Assembly (NCBI RefSeq): GCF_001579805.1
Contig: NZ_CP014546.1
Span: 682,001-746,000 of the forward strand
DNA: 64,000 nucleotides
DNA from: Pseudomonas azotoformans
GTDB lineage: Bacteria > Pseudomonadota > Gammaproteobacteria > Pseudomonadales > Pseudomonadaceae
Direction of reading: 5' to 3'
Below, in pieces: positions 46,998 to 57,025 of this stretch. The notes under the pieces were generated by a model, which searched no databases, was not told the DNA's origin, and saw nothing but the letters and a program-made list of their open reading frames with translations. The translations under genes were made by a program, and so were the position numbers. The number at the start of each line of letters is the position of its first letter. Position 1 is the first letter of the stretch.

Positions 46998-47432
46998 ATG
47001 CCTACATGGACAAGGCTGACGCTGGCTGGGCTTTTGTTGCCCGCCGTGCTGTTTATCAACGGGTGCCACCTGATTGCTCAATCACGCTGGGAGGGTCGTG
47101 ACGTGCAAGAGGCGCTGGATTTATTCGGTAAGCCCGATTCGATGAAGAAGCAGAATGCGCCCAATGGCGACACGCAGGTGGTGATGACTTGGCACAAGTC
47201 CTCTTCATGGACGACCACTGAAGCCGCCGGAACTTCAATGAATCACACCGGAAACGGGATGGTGTATACGGAGTATTACCAGCAGGTAGGGCACAGTTCG
47301 GATTGCAAGCTGGAAGCCACGGTGGATAAGACGAAGAAGATCGTGCTGTTCAGGATTGAGGATGGCCGGATCCTGCATGGCAAGTGCCTGAATGTGCCAT
47401 TTGTGCCTGGGTATATTCCGCCGGGGTTTTGA
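46998..47432 (+). CDS. Putative lipoprotein
   Basis: A 144-residue protein with a lipoprotein signal (LAGLLLPAVLFINGC, acylated Cys at about residue 23). The mature part contains GRDVQEALDLFGKPDSMKKQ, resembling the start of small SmpA/OmlA-like domains that sense or stabilise envelope proteins, but I cannot assign it to a family. It follows the preceding secreted-protein gene by 29 bases with AAGAAGGA ahead of the ATG, so the two are probably one operon. Confidence 0.7.
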   Translation: MPTWTRLTLAGLLLPAVLFINGCHLIAQSRWEGRDVQEALDLFGKPDSMKKQNAPNGDTQVVMTWHKSSSWTTTEAAGTSMNHTGNGMVYTEYYQQVGHSSDCKLEATVDKTKKIVLFRIEDGRILHGKCLNVPFVPGYIPPGF

Positions 47433-47447
47433 GGCTGTCAGTCGGTT

Positions 47448-48479
47448 TTAACCCGCCAGCTCCCGCTCGATCTGCTCGATGCTTGGCAGGCTGGTTCGCA
47501 GCTCTGCGGGCAACGACTCCACCAGTTGATATTCCGCCACGCCAATCGGTCGGTTGTTATCGCGCAACGCATATTCGGCGACGACTTCGTTCTTGCTCTT
47601 GCACAACAGCAGGCCGATGGTGGGCCCATCTTGTGGATGTTTAAGCTGGGCATCGACGGCAGCCAGATAAAAGCTCAGCTTCCCCAGATGCTCGGGTTTG
47701 AACTTGCCGGCTTTCAGTTCGATGACCACGTAGCAGCGTAGCTTCACGTGATAGAACAGCAGGTCGACAAAGAACTCATCGCCTCCGACATCCAGCAGTA
47801 CTTGCTGGCCGACAAAGGCAAAACCGGCGCCCAGCTCCAACAAAAAGTCGGTGACGTGCTTGATCAAGGCGTTTTCTATGTCGCGCTCCTGCGCGTCCAG
47901 GGCCAGGCTGAGGAAGTCAAAACGGTAAGGGTCTTTCAGCGACTCACGCGCCAGGTCGGATTGCGGCTTGGGCAGGTGGGTCTCGAAGTTGCTGACGGCC
48001 TTGCCACTGCGCTCCAGCAGGCGGTTTTCGATTTGCATCACCAGCGAGTTACGCGACCAGTTGTTTTCAATTGCCTGGGTGATGTACCAGCGACGAGTTT
48101 CGGGGCCGGGGAGTTTGTCGAGCAACACCACATTATGGCCCCAAGGCAATTGTGCAGCAGCCTGTTGCACAAATTCAGAACTGGGCCACGCCTCGGCAAA
48201 AGCCCGCATGTACTTGAGATTACGCGGTGAAAAACCCTTCATTCGTGGAAAGGCCGCACGCAAATCCTGGGCAAGTCGATCTATGACTTTGCTGCCCCAG
48301 CCCTGCTCCGCCTGGCGGGTCAAAATGTCGTGGCCAATCTGCCAATAGAGCAGCACCAATTCCCGATTCACCGCCAGTGTTGCGCGCTGCTGCGCCGCAT
48401 GAATACGGCCTTTCAGGTCGGTCAGCCAGTCACTGTAGCCCGCCGGTGGTGTGGTCAAGCCGATACAGGGTTCGCTCAT
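47448..48479 (-). CDS. PD-(D/E)XK nuclease family protein (YhcG/DUF1016)
   Basis: The 343-residue protein has the DUF1016 N-terminal domain (LVLLYWQIGHDILTRQAEQGWGSKVIDRLAQDL, then FSPRNLKYMRAFAEAWP, LPWGHNVVLLDKL) and a C-terminal PD-(D/E)XK nuclease. Asp239 (FFVDLLFYH), Glu254 and Lys256 (VVIELKAGKF) supply the catalytic triad. YhcG relatives are found with restriction or toxin loci and with mobile elements. No partner methylase or antitoxin is beside it. It converges with the lipoprotein gene, 15 bases apart. Confidence 0.88.
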   Translation of the reverse strand: MSEPCIGLTTPPAGYSDWLTDLKGRIHAAQQRATLAVNRELVLLYWQIGHDILTRQAEQGWGSKVIDRLAQDLRAAFPRMKGFSPRNLKYMRAFAEAWPSSEFVQQAAAQLPWGHNVVLLDKLPGPETRRWYITQAIENNWSRNSLVMQIENRLLERSGKAVSNFETHLPKPQSDLARESLKDPYRFDFLSLALDAQERDIENALIKHVTDFLLELGAGFAFVGQQVLLDVGGDEFFVDLLFYHVKLRCYVVIELKAGKFKPEHLGKLSFYLAAVDAQLKHPQDGPTIGLLLCKSKNEVVAEYALRDNNRPIGVAEYQLVESLPAELRTSLPSIEQIERELAG

Positions 48480-48666
48480 GCCATATCACTCTGAAGTTTT
48501 GAGGCAGGCTAGTCAGGCGCATTGACTGTCACAAGGGGCGAAGCGCGTTCCAGGAAGGACCTTTCAATCACTACAGAAACGTCCTGCTGGCCATTGCGGA
48601 CTACTGACTTGACTCTCCCCTATACAGCAGCCTTTAACCTGAAACGCCCTGTTCAGGACCTCCCCC

Positions 48667-49311
48667 ATGACCCCGCGTACCCTGGTGATCCTAGGCCACC
48701 CCTCCCGTTCCAGCTTTTGTTCAGCCCTGGCCGAAACCTACATCCAGGCCGCAAAAACCGCCGGCCATGAAGTACGTGTCGTACGCTTGGGCGACTTGGC
48801 ATTCGACCCCGTGCTTCATCATGGTTACACCCAGATTCAGCCGCTGGAGCCCGACCTGCTCAACGCGCAATCCGACATTCTCTGGGCTACTCACCTGACC
48901 TTTGTTTTCCCTATCTGGTGGGGTGGCATCCCGGCGTTAATGAAGGGCTTTATCGACCGAATCTTCCTACCCGGTTTTGCCTTCAAATACCGCGCGGGCA
49001 AGGCATTCCCTGACAAACTGCTTCACGGCCGAACGGCACATTTACTGGTGACCCTGGACACGCCGCCATGGTATTACCGCTGGTTCTATCGCATGCCGGG
49101 CATTCACCAGATGCGCAAGACCACCCTGGCGTTTTGTGGCATCAAGCCAATCAAGACGCTGCTGTTCGGCCCGGTGCTGGGCTCTACACCGGAGCAGCGG
49201 GAAAAGTGGCTGAAGCAAGCCGGCGCACTCTTGGGAAAAGGGAGTTTTCATGTACATCGGCAAAGCCGCGCAGTTGTCGGGCACGACCATCAAGGCGATT
49301 CGTCACTATGA
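48667..49311 (+). CDS. NAD(P)H-dependent oxidoreductase (flavodoxin-like quinone reductase)
   Basis: This flavin enzyme of the NQO1/MdaB group has the flavodoxin-like start TLVILGHPSRSSFCSALAETY. It then shows FVFPIWWGGIPALMKGFIDRIFLPGFAFKY with the isoalloxazine contact region, and TLDTPPWYYRWFY. It probably reduces quinones or electrophiles with two electrons. The 214-residue frame runs 62 bases into the following MerR gene; the last ~20 residues (FHVHRQSRAVVGHDHQ) are read from that overlap and are unlikely to be conserved. The MerR protein is its likely regulator. Confidence 0.85.
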   Translation: MTPRTLVILGHPSRSSFCSALAETYIQAAKTAGHEVRVVRLGDLAFDPVLHHGYTQIQPLEPDLLNAQSDILWATHLTFVFPIWWGGIPALMKGFIDRIFLPGFAFKYRAGKAFPDKLLHGRTAHLLVTLDTPPWYYRWFYRMPGIHQMRKTTLAFCGIKPIKTLLFGPVLGSTPEQREKWLKQAGALLGKGSFHVHRQSRAVVGHDHQGDSSL

Positions 49312-49618
49312 AGCCATCGGACTGTTGCCTGCGCCGCAGCGTTTAGGGCAGTACCGGGTGTATTCAGCCCAAAGCGTTGAACTGTTGACGTTTATCAAGT
49401 GCGCGCAGCAACTGGGTTTCAAGCTAAAGGAATTGCAGGCGATTCTGCAGGATCATCAAGGCGATGCATTGCCGTGGGACCGCGCAGACCAGGCCATTGC
49501 CAACAAGAAACATCAACTGGCCATGCAAATAGCCGAACTGCAGAAGATGCACGCCGGTTTGCAGGCATTTGAGGCGCAGTTGAAAACGGCGCATGGGCAG
49601 TGTGCCTTGAACACCTGA
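49250..49618 (+). CDS. MerR family transcriptional regulator
   Basis: The 122-residue protein has the MerR winged helix-turn-helix (YIGKAAQLSGTTIKAIRHYEAIGLLPAPQRLGQYRVYSAQSVELLTFIKCAQQLGFKLKEL) and a C-terminal coiled coil for dimers. It has no cysteine pattern of metal sensors in the effector region beyond a single late Cys. The start is well supported by AAAGGGAG just upstream, although it lies 62 bases inside the preceding oxidoreductase gene. Regulation of that oxidoreductase is inferred from position. Confidence 0.88.
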   Translation: MYIGKAAQLSGTTIKAIRHYEAIGLLPAPQRLGQYRVYSAQSVELLTFIKCAQQLGFKLKELQAILQDHQGDALPWDRADQAIANKKHQLAMQIAELQKMHAGLQAFEAQLKTAHGQCALNT

Positions 49619-49625
49619 CGTTCTT

Positions 49626-49644
49626 GCGACAATTTCTCATTAGC
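49626..49644. promoter_or_regulatory. Candidate Fur box upstream of the ECF sigma gene
   Basis: The 19 bases match the GATAATGATTCTCATTATC-type Fur consensus at about 12 positions; the right half (TTCTCATTAGC) is nearly perfect. It lies 45 bases before the sigma factor ATG, as expected for iron-repressed FecI-type genes. Confidence 0.45.
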
Positions 49645-49688
49645 ACTAACATCGCCTTCCCCTACTCCCCAGAGCGGCGTCCTCCGCC

Positions 49689-50198
49689 ATGTCCGAAGAC
49701 CCTGGCAATCGCAACCTCGGCCCGCTCTACCGCCGGCACCGTAGTGAGCTGCTGGCTTACCTCGCTCGCCGGGTCAACTGTCGCGAAACCGCCAACGATC
49801 TGCTGCAGGACGCGTTCATCCGCTTGATGAACAGCGAAGTGACCAAGATTGGTAATGTGCGCGCCTTTTTGTACCGTATTGCCAACAACCTGAGCATCGA
49901 CCATGCGCGGCGAAACCGTGTGCGTGGCATCAATGACGAGCAGGATTTGCAGGATCTGGCGAGTGATGCCGATCCGCAAAGCAGTGCAATTGCCGGAAAT
50001 ACTCTGGAACATTTGCAGCGCTTGATCGATGGGCTACCCTCGCCCACACGGGAAGTGTTTCTGCTGGCCCGGGTCGAGCAGTTGAGTTACAAGGAGATCG
50101 CCATTCGCCTGGGCCTGGATGCCCGTGCGGTCGAGCGGCATTTGAACAAGGCCATGGCGCATTGCGCCGCTGTCCTGCACGCCAACGAGTCGCGATGA
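49689..50198 (+). CDS. FecI-like ECF sigma factor
   Basis: This 169-residue extracytoplasmic-function sigma factor has region 2 (YLARRVNCRETANDLLQDAFIRLMNSE, VRAFLYRIANNLSIDHARRNR) and region 4 (LPSPTREVFLLARVEQLSYKEIAIRLGLDARAVERHLNKAM). FecI-type factors are released by FecR when the outer-membrane receptor binds its siderophore and then transcribe the receptor gene. The fecR start overlaps its stop codon. A Fur-box-like site lies just upstream, so expression is probably iron-repressed. Confidence 0.9.
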   Translation: MSEDPGNRNLGPLYRRHRSELLAYLARRVNCRETANDLLQDAFIRLMNSEVTKIGNVRAFLYRIANNLSIDHARRNRVRGINDEQDLQDLASDADPQSSAIAGNTLEHLQRLIDGLPSPTREVFLLARVEQLSYKEIAIRLGLDARAVERHLNKAMAHCAAVLHANESR

Positions 50199-51127
50199 AC
50201 AATCAGCCAAGCCCCTCGCCGTCCGAACGTGATCAGCAAGCGCTGGATTGGTGGACGCGCCTGCGTGGCGACCACGTCACGGCCCAGCAGCGCAACACGT
50301 TCGAGCTCTGGCGTGCGGACCCGTTGAATGCCAACGCCTATCAGAATGTGGAAACGCTCTGGAAACTACTGGAGCAGCCTGCACACGCGGTTCGGCGTCA
50401 CGAGCGGCGTAAGCCGGTGCCGCGACGGGCGATCTATGCGGCGGCAGCCTGCCTGGTACTCGCGTTCGCCACAGTGATGTTGATGACACCGCCAATGAGT
50501 ACCTGGGGCAGCGATTACGCCACGGCCACCGGGCAGCAACAAGACATTACACTGGCTGACGGCTCACAACTGCATCTGGACAGCGACAGCGCAGTCGACA
50601 TCACGCTGACCAGCGATGAACGACGCGTGAACCTGTTGCGCGGTCGGGTGTTTCTGGACGTGAGTCACGACGGTCGCCCCTTTGTGGTTCGGGCTGGAAA
50701 CACGCGGGTGAAGGTGTTGGGCACCGCGTTCTCCGTCAGTCACGGATCGGCCGAGGACGAGGTCACGCTGCTGCGCGGCCGCGTTGAAGTGATGGCTGGC
50801 GGCAGGCATCAGCCGCTGCAACCAGGCGAACAACTCAAGGTCATCAGTGGCCAGATCCAAGCGCCTCTTGCTGTCGACGCCGACCGCCTGCTGGCTTGGC
50901 GCGACGGCCAACTGCGGGTGCGCAATGCGCCGCTGCGCGAGGTGCTGGACGAGTTGATGCGTTACCAGGGCGGCCGCGTGATCTGGCTCGACGACCAGGC
51001 CGCGCAACGCCCTATCAGTGCCAGCTTCAATCTCAAGCAAATCGACAGTGCTCTCGACGCGTTGATCACCACGCATAAACTGCGCGCCACCTCCCTGACT
51101 CGCCGCATCCTGATCGTCCGCGGCTGA
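50195..51127 (+). CDS. FecR-type anti-sigma factor / sigma regulator
   Basis: The 310-residue inner-membrane protein has a cytoplasmic DUF4880 domain that holds the sigma factor (ALDWWTRLRGDHVTAQQRNTFELWRAD). One membrane span follows (AAACLVLAFATVMLM), then the periplasmic FecR domain (TLADGSQLHLDSDSAVDI, LLRGRVFLDVSHDGRPF, VKVLGTAFSV) and an STN-like C-terminus. It would relay a signal from the receptor at 51231 to the sigma factor. The ATG at 50195 overlaps the sigma stop codon (ATGA); the longer frame from 50162 lies within the sigma gene. Confidence 0.9.
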   Translation: MNNQPSPSPSERDQQALDWWTRLRGDHVTAQQRNTFELWRADPLNANAYQNVETLWKLLEQPAHAVRRHERRKPVPRRAIYAAAACLVLAFATVMLMTPPMSTWGSDYATATGQQQDITLADGSQLHLDSDSAVDITLTSDERRVNLLRGRVFLDVSHDGRPFVVRAGNTRVKVLGTAFSVSHGSAEDEVTLLRGRVEVMAGGRHQPLQPGEQLKVISGQIQAPLAVDADRLLAWRDGQLRVRNAPLREVLDELMRYQGGRVIWLDDQAAQRPISASFNLKQIDSALDALITTHKLRATSLTRRILIVRG

Positions 51128-51157
51128 GGCCTTCGAAAAATTATTTACGCTGCCCAC

Positions 51158-51182
51158 GGTAATTTGGATTTCTGCTGCGTCT
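51158..51182 (+). promoter_or_regulatory. Candidate ECF-sigma promoter of the receptor gene
   Basis: GGTAAT at 51158-51163 and CGTCT at 51178-51182 resemble the -35 and -10 elements used by iron-starvation ECF sigma factors in pseudomonads, about 50 bases ahead of the receptor ATG. Spacing is slightly short, so the call is tentative. Confidence 0.25.
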
Positions 51183-51230
51183 CACCCCGCACTTAGGAAG
51201 CATTATCATTTGTAGCTCGGGGGAGAATCT

Positions 51231-53661
51231 ATGCAGTATTCACAGGTCACAGGGTTCAACTACTTACCGCTGGCGGTCGCCTTGATGGCTGCCGGCTTGC
51301 CTTTGTCCTACGCCCAAGCCGCCACGCCTGCGGCGAGCGAAGCCACGAGCCAGCGCGTGAATTTCAATATCGCCGCGCAATCGCTTACTGATGCATTGGA
51401 CCAATTCGCCCGGCAAAGTGGCTATCAGGTGATCTACGACGCGGCGCAAGCCACCGGTCTGCGCTCCACGACACTGAACGGCGAACATACGCCGCAGCAA
51501 GCCCTGGCCATTCTCACCAACGGCACTCACGCCCGTTACAGCCAGCCCAATGCCAGCAGTTTTGTCATTGATATCCCGGCCAGCGCCGGCGATACCTTGC
51601 AATTGTCGCCTGTGAGTATTTCTGGCAAGGCGCCTGGTTCGACCACCGAAGGCACCGGCTCCTACACCACGCAATCCTCCAGTAGCTCCAACCGCCTGAA
51701 CATCGCACTCAAGGAAACACCCCAGTCCGTCACGGTGATTACCCAGCAGCGTATCGCTGACCAAAAGCTGTCGAACCTGACCGACGCGATGGAGGCTACG
51801 TCCGGCATCACCGTGGTCCGCGAAGGCCAGGGTGCGGATTCCGACGCTTACTACTCGCGCGGTTTCGCCATCACCAACTTTGAGGTCGATGGCGTGCCCA
51901 CCTCATCGAGGATGGACAACTACACCCAGAACACCGCCATGTACGACCGGGTTGAAGTGGTGCGCGGCGCCACTGGCCTGATCAGCGGCATGGGCCAACC
52001 GTCCGCCACCATCAACCTGATCCGCAAGCGCCCCACCGCCACGCCTCAGGCCAGTATCAGCGGCGAAGCCGGCACTTGGGACCGTTACGGCACATCGGTG
52101 GACGTGTCCGGCCCGCTCAACGACGCCGGCAACATCCGTGGCCGCATGGTGCTGGACTACAAGAACCAACACTCCTGGGTAGACCGCTATAAACAGGACA
52201 CCAACCTGGTGTATGGCATCAGCGAATTCGACCTCAACGAAAGCACCCTGCTGACCCTGGGTTTCAGCTACCAGACTGTGCACACCAATGCGCCGCCTCG
52301 CAGCGGTTTCCCACTGTTCGACAGTGCCGGCGGGCGTACGGATTTCAAGCGGTCCTACAACACCGCCGCCAATTGGTCCTACTACGATCACGACCAGACC
52401 AGCTATTTCGCCTCTCTGGAACATCAGTTCGATAACGGTTGGAGTGCCAAGCTCGACTTCACCCGCACCGAGAACAAATACGACTCGGCCATCGATTTTC
52501 TCTCCGGCAACCCAGACCCAGTCACTGGGCCTGGGCGGCGTGGTGATCCCCAACAAATTCCAGGGCAACCCCAAGCAGAATGCAATCGACGCCTATGTCA
52601 CTGGCCCGTTCGAATTTCTGGGGCGCGAACACGAACTGATTGCGGGCATGCAGTTGTCGCAGATCCGCAATACCAACGCGCCGGACTACGGCGGATGGAT
52701 GCGCGCCTGGACCGGCTACAACGGCAACATCGGACCTATCTACGACTGGGACGGCGGCGCGCCCAAACCCAATTTCGAGAAGAAAGGCGAAGGGGATTTC
52801 AAAGAAAACCAGTACTCGGCCTACCTGACCTCGCGCTGGCATCTGAATGACGCCACCAGCCTGATCCTGGGCGGACGCCTGATCAATTGGAAACAGACTG
52901 ATGACGTAACCTACACCGCCGCCGGCTACGACGACATCCATCTTGATCGTGAAGAAAACGGTGTGTTCATCCCTTATGGTGGCCTCGTCTACGACCTGAG
53001 CGACAGCTGGTCGGTGTACGCCAGCTACACCAAGATCTTCAGCCCGCAAAGCGACCAGACCGTCACGGGTTCCTACCTGGCGCCGCTGGAAGGCACCGGC
53101 TATGAACTGGGGGTCAAGGGCAGCTTCAACGACGACATGCTCAACGCCAGCCTGGCGTTGTTCAAACTCGAGCAGGACAACCTGTCGCAACCCGACGGCA
53201 ACAACCTCACACCCACGAGTTTTCAGGCCTACAAAGCCGTGCAAGGCACCACCACCCAGGGCGTGGAACTGGAACTCAACGGCGAACTGGCCCAAGGCTG
53301 GAACGTTGCCGGCGGCTATACCTATAGCGTCAGCACCGACGCGGATGACAAGCGCATCGCCACGCAAATCCCCCGTCATAGCGTGAAGATGTTCACCACA
53401 TACCGCCTGTCCGGCCCACTGGACAAACTGACCGTCGGCGGCGGCTTCAACTGGCAGAGCAAAACCGGCTTTGACCTGCGTTACTACACACAGGACAGCT
53501 ACGCCGTGGCCAACCTGATGGCCCGCTATGAGATCACGCCAAACCTGTCGGCCTCGGTGAACCTCAACAACGTGTTTGACAAGGAGTATTTCACTACCAC
53601 CAGCGCCGGGGTTTATGGGGCGCCGCGTAATGTGATGACGGGGTTCAAGTACGACTTCTAA
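51231..53661 (+). pseudogene. TonB-dependent siderophore receptor with STN signalling domain, frameshifted
   Basis: The whole reading distance codes for about 810 residues: signal peptide, STN domain (NFNIAAQSLTDALDQFARQSGYQVIY), plug (LKETPQSVTVITQQRI; VEVVRGATGLISGMGQPSATINLIRKRP) and barrel ending in GAPRNVMTGFKYDF. The frame is broken near 52510-52530. Up to FLSGNPD the frame from 51231 is right; from SLGLGGVVIPNKFQGNP the frame from 52288 is right. One extra base, for instance a C in the ACCCA run at about 52518, accounts for it. The STN domain and the fecI-fecR pair mark it as a signalling receptor. It is either a recent pseudogene or a sequencing error. Confidence 0.88.
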
Positions 53662-53712
53662 TAATGAACTGAAAGAGGTGTGAGCCGAATAGAGTCGCTA
53701 ATCGGCTTATTT

Positions 53713-53745
53713 GGTGAGCCGAATAGCCCATTTATTCGGCTCACC
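53713..53745 (+). terminator. Hairpin terminator after the receptor gene
   Basis: A perfect 13-bp stem (GGTGAGCCGAATA at 53713-53725 against 53733-53745) with a seven-base loop lies 52 bases after the receptor stop. A partial direct copy of GTGAGCCGAATAG occurs upstream at about 53681. The T-run is short. Confidence 0.65.
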
Positions 53746-53844
53746 GTCTTGCACGCACATCCCCACTCATTTGCCCGCTTATTTGCCCAGAATCCCCATG
53801 TCTGCTAGTGTCGCGCCGGTTTACCGTCTACCGGAATAGCCGCC

Positions 53845-54087
53845 ATGGCCCGCAAAAAAGTTGCACTCGATTTCGAACAATCCCTCGCTGACCTGCAAAC
53901 CCTGGTTGAGCGTCTGGAGAACGGCGAGTTGTCGCTGGAAGACTCGTTGACAGCGTTTGAGCAAGGCATCGGCCTGACCCGCGACTGCCAGAGCGCGCTC
54001 GCGCAGGCAGAGCAGAAGGTACAAGTGCTGCTGGAACGCGACGGGGAGTTGGCCGAAGAACCTTTCGATGCGGAACAGCCCGAATGA
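53845..54087 (+). CDS. xseB: Exodeoxyribonuclease VII small subunit
   Basis: XseB is the small subunit of exonuclease VII, which degrades single-stranded DNA. The 80-residue protein has the usual coiled-coil pattern [51 protein letters not shown]. It overlaps ispA by four bases (ATGA). With ispA and dxs it forms the standard gamma-proteobacterial xseB-ispA-dxs operon, marking the return to conserved backbone. Confidence 0.96.
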   Translation: MARKKVALDFEQSLADLQTLVERLENGELSLEDSLTAFEQGIGLTRDCQSALAQAEQKVQVLLERDGELAEEPFDAEQPE

Positions 54088-54971
54088 TCGATGCGTATCA
54101 GGCCAGTAGCCAAGCCCGGGTCAATGCGGCCTTGGAACCCTTGTTTGTTGCGCCAAGCCCCGAACTCAAGCGTCTTTACGAAGCCATGCGCTACAGCGTG
54201 ATGAACGGCGGCAAGCGCGTGCGCCCGTTGCTGGCGTATGCGGCGTGCGAGGCCTTGGGCGCAGACGCCGAGCAGGCGAATGGCGCGGCCTGTGCGGTGG
54301 AGTTGATCCACGCCTATTCCCTGGTGCATGACGACTTGCCGGCGATGGACGACGACGATCTGCGTCGCGGCCAGCCGACTACCCACAAAGCCTTTGATGA
54401 AGCCTGCGCGATCCTCGCCGGTGACGGCCTGCAAAGCCTGGCGTTCAGCGCACTGCTGGACCCGACGCTGAGCAGCGTGAATGCCGAGATCCGCTTGCGC
54501 ATGGTCACGGCGCTGGCCGTGGCGGCAGGCCCGGCCGGTATGGTCGGCGGCCAGGCCATCGACTTGGGTTCGGTCGGCCAGAAGCTCGATCAACAAGCAT
54601 TGGAATATATGCACCGCCACAAGACCGGCGCCTTGATTGAAGCCGCCGTGCACTTGGGCGCGCTGGCCAGTGGGCGTGCCGAAGCCGCTCAACTGGCGGC
54701 GTTGAAGACCTACGCGCTGGCCATCGGCCTGGCGTTCCAGGTGCAGGACGACATTCTCGACGTAGAAAGCGACACGGCCACCCTGGGCAAACGCCAAGGC
54801 GCCGATATCGCACGGGATAAACCGACGTACCCTGCGTTGCTCGGGCTGGAAGCGGCCAAGGCCTATGCCCTGGAACTGCGTGACCAGGCCCTGGACGCCC
54901 TGCGACCTTTCGACGCGGCAGCCGAGCCACTGCGTGACTTGGCGCGGTATATCGTCGAACGCCGGCACTGA
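54084..54971 (+). CDS. ispA: (2E,6E)-farnesyl diphosphate synthase
   Basis: IspA condenses two isopentenyl diphosphates with dimethylallyl diphosphate to make farnesyl diphosphate. The 295-residue protein has both Asp-rich motifs: [23 protein letters not shown] and [11 protein letters not shown]. The chain-length region before the first motif ([10 protein letters not shown]) is of the FPP type. It is translationally coupled to xseB and lies 110 bases ahead of dxs. Confidence 0.96.
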   Translation: MIDAYQASSQARVNAALEPLFVAPSPELKRLYEAMRYSVMNGGKRVRPLLAYAACEALGADAEQANGAACAVELIHAYSLVHDDLPAMDDDDLRRGQPTTHKAFDEACAILAGDGLQSLAFSALLDPTLSSVNAEIRLRMVTALAVAAGPAGMVGGQAIDLGSVGQKLDQQALEYMHRHKTGALIEAAVHLGALASGRAEAAQLAALKTYALAIGLAFQVQDDILDVESDTATLGKRQGADIARDKPTYPALLGLEAAKAYALELRDQALDALRPFDAAAEPLRDLARYIVERRH

Positions 54972-55081
54972 TAACGGCGGCCATTGCGGCCGCATATCGG
55001 CCAAGTTCGGCGCTCTGCGTGGGCAGTTCGCGATGCTTGAGGTAAACTGCCGCCTCTTCTATACCTATAACGATTCGCCTG

Positions 55082-56980
55082 ATGCCCACGACGTTTCAAG
55101 AGATTCCCCGCAAGCGCCCGTCCACGCCCCTGCTTGACCGTGCTGTCACGCCGGCCGGCCTGCGTCGACTGGGTGAAGCCGAGCTGGAAACCCTGGCCGA
55201 TGAGTTGCGCCTGGAATTGCTCTACACGGTCGGCCAGACCGGTGGGCATTTTGGTGCCGGGCTGGGCGTCATCGAGCTGACCATCGCCCTGCATTACGTG
55301 TTCGACACCCCGGATGACCGGCTGGTGTGGGACGTGGGCCATCAGGCGTATCCGCACAAGATCCTCACCGGTCGCCGCGAGCAGATGGGCACCCTGCGCC
55401 AGAAGGACGGCATTGCCGCCTTCCCGCGCCGCGCCGAGAGCGAGTACGACACCTTTGGCGTCGGCCACTCCAGCACCTCCATCAGCGCCGCGCTGGGCAT
55501 GGCGATTGCCGCCCGCCTGCAAGGCAGCGATCGCAAGGCGATTGCGGTGATTGGTGATGGCGCGCTGACCGCCGGCATGGCCTTCGAAGCGCTCAACCAT
55601 GCGCCGGAAGTGGACGCCAACATGTTGGTGATCCTCAACGACAACGACATGTCGATCTCGCGCAATGTCGGTGGCCTGTCCAATTACCTGGCCAAGATCC
55701 TCTCCAGCCGCACCTACGCCAGCATGCGCGAAGGCAGCAAGAAGGTGCTCTCGCGTCTGCCTGGAGCGTGGGAAATTGCCCGCCGTACCGAAGAATATGC
55801 CAAGGGCATGCTGGTACCCGGCACCCTCTTCGAAGAGCTGGGCTGGAACTACATCGGCCCGATCGACGGCCACGACCTGCCCACCCTGATCGCCACGCTG
55901 CGCAACATGCGTGACCTCAAGGGCCCGCAGTTCCTGCATATCGTCACCAAGAAAGGCAAAGGCTTCGCCCCGGCGGAAGTCGACCCGATCGGCTACCACG
56001 CCATCACCAAGCTGGAACCGCTGGACGCGCCTGCCGCCGCGCCGAAAAAGGCCAGCGGGCCGAAGTATTCCGGCGTGTTCGGCGAATGGCTGTGCGACAT
56101 GGCCGCCGCCGACCCGCGCCTGGTGGGCATTACCCCGGCGATGAAGGAAGGCTCGGACCTGGTCGCGTTCAGCGAGCGTTTCCCGCTGCGCTACTTTGAC
56201 GTGGCAATTGCCGAACAGCACGCGGTGACCTTCGCGGCCGGCATGGCCTGTGAAGGCGCCAAGCCGGTGGTGGCGATCTACTCCACCTTCCTGCAGCGCG
56301 GTTATGACCAATTGGTGCATGACGTCGCGGTACAGAACCTTGACGTGCTGTTCGCCATCGACCGCGCCGGCCTGGTGGGCGAAGACGGCCCGACTCACGC
56401 TGGCAGCTTCGACTTGTCCTACCTGCGCTGCATCCCCGGCATGCTGGTGATGACGCCGAGCGACGAGAACGAACTGCGCAAGATGCTCAGCACCGGCCAC
56501 CTGTACAACGGCCCGGCCGCCGTGCGCTACCCGCGCGGTAATGGCCCGAATGCAGTGATCGAGAAGGACCTTGAGACTATCGAGATCGGCAAGGGCATCG
56601 TGCGTCGCCAAGGCAGCAAGACTGCGTTCCTGGTGTTCGGCGTGCAGCTGGCCGAAGCGCTGAAGGTGGCCGAGAAGATCGACGCCACCGTGGTCGACAT
56701 GCGCTTCGTCAAACCCCTGGATGAAGCGTTGGTGCGTGAGATTGCCGGCAGCCATGAGCTGCTGGTGACCGTCGAAGAAAACGCCATCATGGGCGGTGCC
56801 GGCGCGGCCGTCAGCGAGTTCCTGGCGCGGGAGAACATCCTCAAGTCGGTGCTGCACCTGGGCCTGCCTGATGTGTACGTCGAACACGCCAAGCCGGCGC
56901 AGATGCTGGCCGAATGCGGGCTGGATGAAGCCGGTATCGAGGCATCGGTTCGCGAGCGCATGGCCTTGCTCGGCCTGTAA
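55082..56980 (+). CDS. dxs: 1-Deoxy-D-xylulose-5-phosphate synthase
   Basis: DXS joins pyruvate and glyceraldehyde 3-phosphate in the first step of the MEP isoprenoid pathway. The 632-residue thiamine diphosphate enzyme has [30 protein letters not shown], the ThDP motif [19 protein letters not shown]...[14 protein letters not shown], and the transketolase-type half with [16 protein letters not shown] and [19 protein letters not shown]. It is the usual length. A strong hairpin terminator follows. Confidence 0.97.
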   Translation: MPTTFQEIPRKRPSTPLLDRAVTPAGLRRLGEAELETLADELRLELLYTVGQTGGHFGAGLGVIELTIALHYVFDTPDDRLVWDVGHQAYPHKILTGRREQMGTLRQKDGIAAFPRRAESEYDTFGVGHSSTSISAALGMAIAARLQGSDRKAIAVIGDGALTAGMAFEALNHAPEVDANMLVILNDNDMSISRNVGGLSNYLAKILSSRTYASMREGSKKVLSRLPGAWEIARRTEEYAKGMLVPGTLFEELGWNYIGPIDGHDLPTLIATLRNMRDLKGPQFLHIVTKKGKGFAPAEVDPIGYHAITKLEPLDAPAAAPKKASGPKYSGVFGEWLCDMAAADPRLVGITPAMKEGSDLVAFSERFPLRYFDVAIAEQHAVTFAAGMACEGAKPVVAIYSTFLQRGYDQLVHDVAVQNLDVLFAIDRAGLVGEDGPTHAGSFDLSYLRCIPGMLVMTPSDENELRKMLSTGHLYNGPAAVRYPRGNGPNAVIEKDLETIEIGKGIVRRQGSKTAFLVFGVQLAEALKVAEKIDATVVDMRFVKPLDEALVREIAGSHELLVTVEENAIMGGAGAAVSEFLARENILKSVLHLGLPDVYVEHAKPAQMLAECGLDEAGIEASVRERMALLGL

Positions 56981-56986
56981 CCCACG

Positions 56987-57012
56987 AAAGGTGGGAGCCT
57001 GCTCCCACCTTT
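56987..57012 (+). terminator. Hairpin terminator after dxs
   Basis: AAAGGTGGGAGC (56987-56998) is a perfect inverted repeat of 57001-57012 with a two-base gap, ending in CTTT. It lies directly after the dxs stop and only 14 bases before the btuB start, leaving very little room for a btuB promoter. Confidence 0.75.
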
Positions 57013-57025
57013 GCTATGGATAGCC

